Shown piece after piece: positions 1-6,048 of a DNA stretch of 7,868 nucleotides (position 1 is the first letter of the stretch; each line of letters begins with the position of its first letter). The DNA is from Candidatus Zipacnadia bacterium. Its GTDB lineage: Bacteria; Armatimonadota; Zipacnadia; Zipacnadales; Zipacnadaceae. Made by a program: the position numbers and the translations under genes. The stretch covers positions 1 to 7,868 of the forward strand of contig JALGTV010000122.1 of the NCBI GenBank assembly GCA_029821215.1, given 5' to 3'. Under the pieces are notes generated by a model, which was given only the letters and a program-made list of their open reading frames with translations, was not told the DNA's origin and searched no databases.

Positions 1-444
1 AGGCGGGGAGGGGCAACTCCCAGTTTACAAATCACTTAGCCGGGCCGGAAACTGGATTATAGACACCGATTATCCCTAATCCCACCTATACTCAGATAAT
101 AATTCCTCGGTTATCCGTGCAAAGTCCATTAAGCCGACTTAGGGGGGCGTCCCAGCCAGCCCACGACCTTAACTACGGCACCCGTTGCCCGCCTTAACAT
201 AACGGGAAGGAATTATCGCCCAGCCCAAGGAATATGATAAGAAATAGAAAATCGTATCACAAATCCCAGATTGGAGTCGGGGCACCGGTTCCGCAACTGA
301 TTGTTACTGCCTGACAACAATGCGACTATTAAGGAAGGAATATGACTTTACCCCGAGGAATAAGTAGTTCATAGATGCCAAGACAGAATATTGACAGGAT
401 GTAGGCAACGGACAGCCCAACAACGCGCACTGTATTGATAGCGA
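1..444. other. Upstream non-coding region with small inverted and direct repeats
   Basis: No convincing gene is visible on either strand. By eye the stretch is more AT-rich than the genes on the far right of the window. It holds a 7-base inverted repeat (CCAGTTT at 20-26 with AAACTGG at 49-55, 22 bases between) and a 6-base one (CCCGTT at 181-186 with AACGGG at 201-206, 14 bases between). CCTTAAC occurs twice, 25 bases apart (167-173 and 192-198). AAGGAATATGA occurs near 228 and near 335. A 10-codon frame with a GGAAGG-type ribosome site starts at ATG 342 and stops at 372-374, but it is too short to call. The region may be the regulatory leader of the sugar-transferase gene, or a boundary between gene groups. 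No tRNA and no riboswitch class I recognise was seen. Confidence 0.5.
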
Positions 445-484
445 ATGGAACTTGTACTGATAGTGCTCGTTTTTGCTGTGGGGC

Positions 485-495
485 TATGTTATAAT
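485..495 (+). promoter_or_regulatory. Extended -10 promoter of the sugar-transferase gene
   Basis: The sequence TATGTTATAAT matches the full extended -10 consensus TRTGnTATAAT exactly, with the hexamer TATAAT at 490-495. No good -35 hexamer lies 16-18 bases upstream, which is usual for extended -10 promoters. The predicted transcription start is near 502. This puts the ATG at 445 outside the transcript and leaves AAGGAGGG (508-515) in a short leader. This is inference from the motif alone. Confidence 0.6.
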
Positions 496-507
496 TGCCA
501 TATGTAC

Positions 508-515
508 AAGGAGGG
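508..515 (+). promoter_or_regulatory. Ribosome binding site supporting the TTG start at 526
   Basis: AAGGAGGG is a near-perfect Shine-Dalgarno sequence. Its AGGAGG core (509-514) lies 11 bases before the in-frame TTG at 526, a slightly long but workable spacing. Neither the ATG at 445 nor the ATG at 502 has a comparable site upstream. This is the main reason for choosing TTG 526. Confidence 0.55.
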
Positions 516-525
516 CATTATACTC

Positions 526-1905
526 TTGACCCAAAGGGTTCGACAATTATTAGTGCTGGTGGTGGACTTACTGCTGGCCACAGTGGCTATTGTCAGCGCC
601 GAGGTTGTCGTCACCACCGCGCCTTTATCCTCAGGCTTAGTGCTGGCCGCACTGAGGCCAGGGGTTGTTTTAGTGATATGCTGGATTGGTGCTATTTACC
701 TGCAAGGTTTGTATAGCAAAGCTCCCACCAGGTCACGGCTCGTCCTCGGATGGCTGGTTCTCCGGTGTGTGTTCATAAGCAGTGCAATAGCCGTAGTTCT
801 CACATATTGGCTGGTTCCGGCGTGGTTAGCAGAGCGTCTATTCTACCTAATATCTATCGCAATAATGACAATAGGGACAGTAATAACACGCTTGTGGCTG
901 ATGGCTCACAGTACAGAATTCTATCGCATGCCGCGGGTGCTGCTAATAGGCAACGACGGGTTGAAGCACGTAGAATTTCTGGCGGAGAATCTTAATGATT
1001 CGCTCAGCAACTGTCTGGCAGGTTACATACAAACTGAGCCAGGCCCCGGCGGCAACCCCACTCAAGCCGCCATTCCCAACCTCGGCGACTTGGATGATAT
1101 CACCCAAATAATCGGACAGCGACAGATCTCTCACGTCACGCTTTGTGATCCACTCACCAACGACGCCCACCTGAAGAAAGTATTAAGCGCCAGTGCTGTT
1201 CACGGTGTTAAACTTACGACATTTGAGTCACTATTCACAGAGCTGACTGAACAGGCACCCATACTTGAAATGCACGGTCACTATGATCTGTCGCTTACCC
1301 ACAGTCGGCGAACTATATATGGTGAGCGGCTACAGCAGATGGTTAGTATTACCGTATGTTTGCTGGCCCTGCCTATTGCGCTGCCCTTGATGGGCCTGGC
1401 GGCCATCGCCATAAAGCTCACCTCCCCCGGGCCAGTTTTCTACAAGCAAGCGCGGGTGGGCAGAGATGGGCATCTCTTTACTATTATGAAGCTACGGACA
1501 ATGGAGCAAGATGCCGAAAGAGGGACCGGAGCAGTACGGGCGAGTAAGGATGATCCGCGAGTTACACCGATAGGGCGGGTATTGCGGCAGACAAGATTAG
1601 ACGAATTACCCCAGCTTTTCAATGTCCTGCGGGGAGATATGAGTCTAATCGGCCCCCGACCGGAGCGGCTCCGCTTCGTTGAGGAGTTCAAGCAAATCAT
1701 GCCAATGTATGACCTGAGACATTCGGTGCGGCCCGGGATTACCGGATGGGCTCAGGTCAATCAGGGATATGATACTTGCACGGAGGATGTCTTCAGAAAA
1801 CTACGCTACGACCTGTACTATATTCGTAATATGTCCTTGAGCCTGGACTTTCGCATCATTCTACGCACCCTACAGGTAATGCTGCAACCACGAGAGGTCC
1901 ACTGA
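526..1905 (+). CDS. Polyprenyl glycosylphosphotransferase (exopolysaccharide initiation)
   Basis: This is an inner-membrane enzyme of the bacterial sugar transferase family (PF02397, WbaP/WcaJ-like). It moves a sugar-1-phosphate from a nucleotide sugar to undecaprenyl phosphate, the first step of lipid-linked glycan assembly. With the TTG start it is 459 residues. Four hydrophobic spans lie at about 6-27, 36-63, 72-97 and 107-127. A soluble domain opening with RVLLIGND (137-144) follows, then a hydrophobic re-entrant or membrane segment (274-300). The catalytic domain shows PGPVFYKQ (about 301), KLRTM (322), DELPQL (359-364, the Asp-Glu pair of the family), GDMSLIGPRP (370-379) and PGITGWAQV (403-411). 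It appears complete. The start is uncertain: ATG 445 would add 27 residues including an extra hydrophobic stretch, and ATG 502 could be read from a leaderless mRNA. The sugar donor cannot be told from sequence. The stop lies 41 bases from that of the convergent phosphodiesterase gene. Confidence 0.93.
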   Translation: MTQRVRQLLVLVVDLLLATVAIVSAEVVVTTAPLSSGLVLAALRPGVVLVICWIGAIYLQGLYSKAPTRSRLVLGWLVLRCVFISSAIAVVLTYWLVPAWLAERLFYLISIAIMTIGTVITRLWLMAHSTEFYRMPRVLLIGNDGLKHVEFLAENLNDSLSNCLAGYIQTEPGPGGNPTQAAIPNLGDLDDITQIIGQRQISHVTLCDPLTNDAHLKKVLSASAVHGVKLTTFESLFTELTEQAPILEMHGHYDLSLTHSRRTIYGERLQQMVSITVCLLALPIALPLMGLAAIAIKLTSPGPVFYKQARVGRDGHLFTIMKLRTMEQDAERGTGAVRASKDDPRVTPIGRVLRQTRLDELPQLFNVLRGDMSLIGPRPERLRFVEEFKQIMPMYDLRHSVRPGITGWAQVNQGYDTCTEDVFRKLRYDLYYIRNMSLSLDFRIILRTLQVMLQPREVH

Positions 1906-1946
1906 AGTAGCTACGGCTGCAGAGTATTTCCTCCCAGTTATTACGG

Positions 1947-3617
1947 CTAATCCAAGTATCCCAAATCACGGAGCCGTTGTCTTATCTGCTCGCTTTCTTG
2001 CTCCGAATATACACTGGCTTTAATGCCCGCGGCATGGCGCTGCATAGTGATGTTGGCGTAGTGCGGGGGACGACTATCCACGAAATCATCCGCGAACACT
2101 TCAGTGAGTACCCGGCCATCACAATAGCTTGGTACGGGCAAGTCTAAGGCGTACAGTACGGTGGGCACAATATCAACTAACTGGGCTTCGGTCGCCAAGT
2201 AATGAGCGCAAACATGCGGGCCAGCCGCTATAAACACTCCTTCAGGCCGATGCCCCCCTGTCTGTCTGTAGGGAGCGATCTTTTTCATCTCCCGCCAATC
2301 GGTAAGCAGGGGAGCGTTATGGGGATTGAGCAGGTTAACCAGATGCACTCTGTCCTCGCCGATAACCCCCAGCAGGTCAGGCGCATTAGAGATATGAGGA
2401 CCGTGGTATAACTCTTCGCGATTGTAGACCTCAAAGATAGGCGCACCGGTATCCGGATGGCGGTACTCTTCCAGAAGGCTACGGATCTGCTGTCGCTGGT
2501 CCTCATAATCCTCTGGAGCAATACAACCCTGAGGCTCGCGGCCGACTACATTCAGCCGCAAACCGAGGTAAGTGCCAATGTTAAAGGCGCGGGTCCAAGG
2601 CCAGTCTATGCGGTGTAACTTCTGCTCCTGAAAAAAGTTCTTAGCCTTGCGATACCAGAGAATGGGCACCAGTCTTTGCAGCCACATAGGCGTTAGCTTC
2701 TTCATCATATGCTCCAAAAACGCCAGCCCCGAACTATTCAGAGTTGCTGAGCCTGGCTTCAAAACGCTCAAACCGGTTTCCAGGAGTAAACGCTGCAGAT
2801 TCAAGTATTCTTCCACTGGACCTGCCCCGTGATCGGAGACAACAAACACCGTAGCTTCTTCGCCACACCGATCTAGTAACCGCCCCAGGAAGCTGTCTGC
2901 CTGCTGGTAGGCGTAAAGGATCATATCTTCAATAGTCTGTCCGGAGGAAGTAACCAAGGAGCGATCATGCCAGAAATCGTGCTGGACGTGATCGGTGTAG
3001 TTGCATACTATGATGAGTACGTCAACCGGTCGCTGCTTCAATAGATGTAGAGTTGCGGCAGTGCGGCTGTCTATCTGCTGCTGGAGAGCGGCGAAATCGT
3101 AGTGCCCGCGGGGTGACTTGCGCACCCGTCGTTCCATGGGGTAAGGGATGCCTAACTCACTAATGTCGCTGGTCAATTCCGGTGGGAAGCAGGCTGCTTT
3201 ACCGAAGGTTGGCGCCCCCATCATCCCGGAAATCATCCAGCCATCTATGGGGTCGGGGGGATAGGTGGTCGGCACATTCAGTACGCCGACCCGCAAACCG
3301 TGCTGATTGAGCAGGTGCCACAGTGCCAGGGTTTGGCGATCTATGCTGGAAACCAAACGGGTATTGTAGGAGTCTTTCCTGAGAGTATAAAACTCAAAAA
3401 TACCATGCTTGCCGGGATTAACTCCTGTCATTATGCTGGTCCAGGCCGGGGAAGTTACCGGCGGGATAATAGACTTGAGGATGCCGTGAGCGCCCTCTTT
3501 CAGCAACCGGCCGATGGTAGGAAGATATCCTGCCGCTACGGCTGGTTTGATTACGTCAAACGTCGCCCCGTCTATGCCAAAAAGGATGAGGCCCGGGTTG
3601 CTATTTGTATCACTCAT
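1947..3617 (-). CDS. Alkaline phosphatase family protein, type I phosphodiesterase-like (COG3379-like)
   Basis: This 556-residue protein belongs to the alkaline phosphatase superfamily, phosphodiesterase/nucleotide pyrophosphatase branch (PF01663-like). Such enzymes hydrolyse phosphoesters with two metal ions. The expected residues are visible. They are the metal Asp in GIDGAT (D16), the probable nucleophile Thr in PPVTSPAW (T55), D209 and H213 in TDHVQH, D262-H263 in SDHG, and H456 in GGHRPEG. The VNPGKHGIF motif (66-74) is also typical. No signal peptide or membrane span is seen, so the protein is probably cytoplasmic. It ends in a short tail reading QRLRDLGYLD. The ATG at 3617 has only a poor ribosome site, but the family's FGIDG motif follows within 15 residues, so the start is reasonable. 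Its neighbours are a broken paralogue upstream and a sugar transferase converging downstream, suggesting a role in surface-glycan metabolism (inference). The substrate is unknown. Confidence 0.9.
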   Translation of the reverse strand: MSDTNSNPGLILFGIDGATFDVIKPAVAAGYLPTIGRLLKEGAHGILKSIIPPVTSPAWTSIMTGVNPGKHGIFEFYTLRKDSYNTRLVSSIDRQTLALWHLLNQHGLRVGVLNVPTTYPPDPIDGWMISGMMGAPTFGKAACFPPELTSDISELGIPYPMERRVRKSPRGHYDFAALQQQIDSRTAATLHLLKQRPVDVLIIVCNYTDHVQHDFWHDRSLVTSSGQTIEDMILYAYQQADSFLGRLLDRCGEEATVFVVSDHGAGPVEEYLNLQRLLLETGLSVLKPGSATLNSSGLAFLEHMMKKLTPMWLQRLVPILWYRKAKNFFQEQKLHRIDWPWTRAFNIGTYLGLRLNVVGREPQGCIAPEDYEDQRQQIRSLLEEYRHPDTGAPIFEVYNREELYHGPHISNAPDLLGVIGEDRVHLVNLLNPHNAPLLTDWREMKKIAPYRQTGGHRPEGVFIAAGPHVCAHYLATEAQLVDIVPTVLYALDLPVPSYCDGRVLTEVFADDFVDSRPPHYANITMQRHAAGIKASVYSEQESEQIRQRLRDLGYLD

Positions 3618-3642
3618 GGTTGCAGCGTCAACGTTCTACAGA

Positions 3643-3671
3643 ATCATACTGTTGATTTAGTCATCTCTAAA
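3643..3671 (-). promoter_or_regulatory. Candidate sigma-70-type promoter for the intact phosphodiesterase gene
   Basis: On the minus strand TTTAGA (3671-3666) and TATGAT (3648-3643) are separated by 17 bases. They match the -35 and -10 consensus at 4 of 6 and 5 of 6 positions. Transcription would start near 3636, about 20 bases before the ATG at 3617. The 191-base gap after the broken paralogue makes a separate promoter likely, but the match is modest. Confidence 0.35.
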
Positions 3672-3693
3672 CCTGTCACTATTGGATTTGTTT

Positions 3694-3777
3694 CTAACCC
3701 AGTTCGTCCTGACCTCCACCACTGCTTTTGGCTACCTGGCGCAGTTCTGTGGCGATAATATCAGTACTATTGGCCAT
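3694..3777 (-). CDS. Possible 27-residue small ORF between the two phosphodiesterase genes
   Basis: An ATG-started frame of 27 residues (MANSTDIIATELRQVAK, then a Ser/Gly-rich end) lies in the 191-base gap, on the same strand as its neighbours. The same frame is open back to a GTG at 3798. The composition (ATELRQVAK) looks like a real amphipathic helix rather than noise. However, there is no Shine-Dalgarno site, and I recognise no family. It could be a small protein, the remnant of a larger gene, or chance. Confidence 0.2.
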   Translation of the reverse strand: MANSTDIIATELRQVAKSSGGGQDELG

Positions 3778-3808
3778 AAGGATATCGGACGCCCCCACTG
3801 ATGCACGA

Positions 3809-4891
3809 TCAGATATAACCCAAATCTCGCAACCTTTGCTTTACAGCTACTTCGTCCTCTTCAGAGTAGACCTCTTCAGTGCTCTGTGTTTCCTGGTAAC
3901 TGGCTTGCTCATACTCCACAGGACGTTGGGTAGCGTCTTCGGTCATTGCCCTCAGCAGAGGCATACCGTCCATATCGTCAGGTACCGGATGGCCCAAAAG
4001 ATACAGGATAGTAGGAGCCAAATCTTCGATCTTAGCACCTTCCAGAGTCTGGCCCCGATGGATGCCTGGTCCCCACAAGCCTACTGTACCATCCGGGCTG
4101 TGCCCGCCATATAAGCCAGCCATATCTATTTCTTTCTTTGCCTCTATTACCTTGCCGTCGTCATTCGCTACTACCAAGCCCGACAAAGGAATATTCATAT
4201 TCCACCAGACAGCAATGTCCGGGAAGTTTTCCAGATAAGGCCCGTGGTACAGCTCTTCTCGCCGGAATACACGGTCAACAGCGCGCTGGCCGGTAGCCGC
4301 ATCTTTAGCCCGTGAGAGCATCCGGATGATGTAATCGCGAACCTGCTCATACTCCTGGCCGGGTTGGACGATGCCATCGGGTTCCCGGCCGGCCAGATTG
4401 ACCCAAGGCTGAGTCTCCCAGTAAAACGGATATGCTTGGGTACGACTCCAGTCGTTCTGACTAATAAAGGACTTAGCCCAATAGTTCTCCACCCAACGGC
4501 GAGTCAATGGATTAGATAGTAACCAGCTCTTGGTACCTTTGGGCAGCCATCGGTGGCCAATCTTTTCCGCCAAGCGGCGCGTCCTGGAGCGAACTGAGCT
4601 TGGCAGGCTCCCCGTTAGTGTGGAGCGCTTGACGGCCAGCAGGCCCAGCTCTTGTAGAAAGCTGCGCATATAGGCGCGGCCCTGGTTCAGGATGCCTCCA
4701 CCATGGTCCGACATCACTACGAGTACAGTCTGGTCATCAATCCTTTGCATGACCTTGCCCAAAGCGGCATCCACCCGCTGATACAGCACCAGGACAGGGT
4801 TTTCACACCAACTGCGGTCAACTTGTTCATAAAGCGGATGCCGCGGGTCACAATAGGGCCAGAAGTAATGTTGCACTGCATCTATCTCCAA
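3809..4891 (-). CDS. C-terminal fragment of the broken phosphodiesterase
   Basis: This is the second open piece of the broken paralogue, 360 codons if read from a TTG at 4891. It keeps D4 and H8 (EIDAVQH), D62-H63 (SDHGGG) and H264 (YGGHSPDG), which are the metal ligands of the C-terminal half of the family. It ends in KQRLRDLGYI, the same tail as the neighbouring paralogue. It lacks the N-terminal metal Asp and the nucleophile. No ribosome site precedes the TTG, and the natural reading frame continues upstream of it (LSLEIDAVQ). The TTG is therefore probably not a real start, and a separate active product is unlikely. Confidence 0.5.
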   Translation of the reverse strand: MEIDAVQHYFWPYCDPRHPLYEQVDRSWCENPVLVLYQRVDAALGKVMQRIDDQTVLVVMSDHGGGILNQGRAYMRSFLQELGLLAVKRSTLTGSLPSSVRSRTRRLAEKIGHRWLPKGTKSWLLSNPLTRRWVENYWAKSFISQNDWSRTQAYPFYWETQPWVNLAGREPDGIVQPGQEYEQVRDYIIRMLSRAKDAATGQRAVDRVFRREELYHGPYLENFPDIAVWWNMNIPLSGLVVANDDGKVIEAKKEIDMAGLYGGHSPDGTVGLWGPGIHRGQTLEGAKIEDLAPTILYLLGHPVPDDMDGMPLLRAMTEDATQRPVEYEQASYQETQSTEEVYSEEDEVAVKQRLRDLGYI

Positions 4892-5361
4892 TGAAAGGGA
4901 TAGTGGCCGAAATGGTTCTGGAGCTGGTCAGCCAGTGACGGAGGATAAGTAGCCCCATCAGCCTGCAAGGAAGGAGTTAGCCAGCCAGCGACGACTATGC
5001 CATTGACCGGTTGGGCCGGGTAGGTGCAGGGAAGGTTAATCGCCGCCACCGTGCGCTTATGTCGGCTAAGAATAGAAAATATGGTTTCGGCCTTGATATC
5101 CTGGGAGGTGGTATGATGAAACTGGTAACTGCCGGGAACTCGTTGCAAAAAAGAAAAGATGCCGTGCTTGCCCGGATTAACTCCAGTCATAAAGCTGGGC
5201 CAGGCTTGGGGACTGCTGAACTCCCCCGTGGAGCGCAATTTCCCAAAGCAGCCCTCGGCTATTAAGCGGGCGAAGTTAGGTAGGTGCCCTTCCCCAGCCC
5301 ATTGACGTACTAAACTGGGAGTGAGCGCGTCAATACCGAAAACAAAGACTTTGGTTCCCAA
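4882..5361 (-). CDS. N-terminal fragment of the broken phosphodiesterase
   Basis: This is a 159-residue piece with the family's opening motifs: FGIDAL (metal Asp D11), FSSPQAWPSFMTG (probable nucleophile S50) and VNPGKHGIF (61-69). It runs to HYPFHWR and then a TAG in the shifted frame. The start is TTG 5361, supported by AGGTGA at 5374-5369 with 7 bases of spacing. Without the metal ligands of the second piece it cannot form the two-metal active site. No signal peptide is visible. Confidence 0.55.
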   Translation of the reverse strand: MGTKVFVFGIDALTPSLVRQWAGEGHLPNFARLIAEGCFGKLRSTGEFSSPQAWPSFMTGVNPGKHGIFSFLQRVPGSYQFHHTTSQDIKAETIFSILSRHKRTVAAINLPCTYPAQPVNGIVVAGWLTPSLQADGATYPPSLADQLQNHFGHYPFHWR

Positions 5362-5368
5362 CTCGTTA

Positions 5369-5374
5369 TCACCT
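5369..5374 (-). promoter_or_regulatory. Ribosome binding site for the TTG start at 5361
   Basis: AGGTGA on the minus strand lies 7 bases before TTG 5361. No nearby in-frame ATG or GTG competes, and the family's opening motif begins directly after, so the TTG is the likely original start of the broken gene. Confidence 0.5.
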
Positions 5375-5419
5375 ATTTGCCCGCTAACTGGTGCAGATCG
5401 GACGGCAACAGGCGCACCT

Positions 5420-5434
5420 GCTATGACTCATAGC
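5420..5434. promoter_or_regulatory. 15-base perfect palindrome, candidate operator
   Basis: GCTATGACTCATAGC has two 7-base arms (GCTATGA and TCATAGC) around a single central base. It lies in the 102-base gap between the channel gene and the broken phosphodiesterase gene, about 60-75 bases before the latter's start. A one-base centre is poor for an RNA hairpin and no T-run follows, so a protein-binding site is more likely than a terminator. No regulator can be named. Confidence 0.35.
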
Positions 5435-5463
5435 CCAGGGTATCGGTGAGAGGCGCTGCTGAT

Positions 5464-6048
5464 TTACTCCGACTGCGTGGGGCGCGGCGATGGCTTGGTG
5501 GCCCGGGAGTGATTGACGACTACGCTCACCTGGCGGTGGGGGACGCTTATCTGCTCCCCGTCGGCGGTGCGCAGGCGGGTGCGGCGCAGGGTTATTTCCT
5601 CCACTCTCCCCCTGACCTCACCTAATGTAACCTCATCTCCTTCATTGTAAACGTGGTCACAGAGAATAAGATACCCGGCCATGGCATCCTGGAGTAGGTG
5701 GCGGCCCGCCACCAGGCCGATGACTATCAGGGCAAAGGCAATGGGAATCAGCTCGGCGCTGGTCCGCAGGCCGAAAATGCGCAGAATCATAAGCAGCGCG
5801 ATGACGTAAAGCGTCCCCCGTACCAGCAGGCTGGGGATGGCCACCAGCATCCGCCGCCGCTTGACCCGAGCGGCAGGGGCATCTTCCACGTCCCGCAGCA
5901 GCACCGGCCCCAGACGCCGGCGCACCCAACGGTTTATCAGATATACCAGCAGCTCAAAAACGGCGGCGACACAGATGGCCCGGACGAGCTGGATGGGAAA
6001 TCCTGACAGCCATACGCGGCGAAAGAATCCGAAGAAAGACTCACTCAT
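5464..6048 (-). CDS. Short MscS-type mechanosensitive ion channel protein
   Basis: This 194-residue inner-membrane protein resembles the small-conductance mechanosensitive channel family (PF00924), which opens under membrane tension to release solutes. Three hydrophobic spans lie at about 15-37, 68-92 and 98-128. The last is the pore-lining type and runs into LLQDAMAGYLIL. The following beta domain shows NEGDEV (135-140), RGRVEEITLRRTRLRTADG (146-164) and ISVPHRQV. The usual Asn after VP is His here. The protein stops soon after the beta domain (E. coli MscS is 286 residues), so the alpha/beta cytoplasmic vestibule is missing. Its ATG overlaps the stop of the upstream protease gene by 4 bases (ATGA), and AGGAGG at 6061-6056 sits 7 bases before it inside that gene. 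It is the last gene of the operon. It is a clear family member, though its gating role is unproven. Confidence 0.88.
   Translation of the reverse strand: MSESFFGFFRRVWLSGFPIQLVRAICVAAVFELLVYLINRWVRRRLGPVLLRDVEDAPAARVKRRRMLVAIPSLLVRGTLYVIALLMILRIFGLRTSAELIPIAFALIVIGLVAGRHLLQDAMAGYLILCDHVYNEGDEVTLGEVRGRVEEITLRRTRLRTADGEQISVPHRQVSVVVNHSRATKPSPRPTQSE

Larger units (their letters stand above)
3809..5361 (-). pseudogene. Broken alkaline phosphatase family phosphodiesterase (internal deletion with frameshift)
   Basis: This is a second phosphodiesterase paralogue, homologous along its length to the intact gene at 1947-3617 but split into two frames. The first piece (5361 to 4882) aligns with residues 1-160 of the intact protein at a constant offset of five and carries the metal Asp (D11) and a Ser nucleophile (S50). 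The second piece (4891 to 3809) resumes at the equivalent of residue 207, EIDAVQHYFW, and carries the other metal ligands. About 46 residues present in the paralogue are missing between them. From the codon for the shared Tyr-Pro to the shared Asp, the paralogue has 144 bases where this copy has 14. That is a loss of about 130 bases, which is not a multiple of three. The repaired protein would be about 560 residues, like its 556-residue neighbour. No other defect is seen, so the event is recent or is an assembly error. Confidence 0.8.

Noticed and set aside
1..20. Terminator hairpin GGGAG...CTCCC at the left edge
   Set aside because: The stem is only five bases with no following T-run, and no upstream gene is visible.
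172..192. Sigma-54 promoter (GGCAC...TTGC)
   Set aside because: Only 8 bases separate the GG and GC elements where 10 are required.
1906..1946. Bidirectional terminator between the convergent genes
   Set aside because: The 41-base gap shows no stem-loop with T-runs on either strand.
3300..3758. 152-codon plus-strand frame opposite the intact phosphodiesterase
   Set aside because: It lies mostly antisense to a well-supported gene, and its product has no recognisable motif.
4882..4905. Programmed ribosomal frameshift joining the two phosphodiesterase pieces
   Set aside because: The sequence TAT CCC TTT CAT is not a standard slippery heptamer in this frame, and a shift would not restore the roughly 46 residues missing relative to the paralogue.
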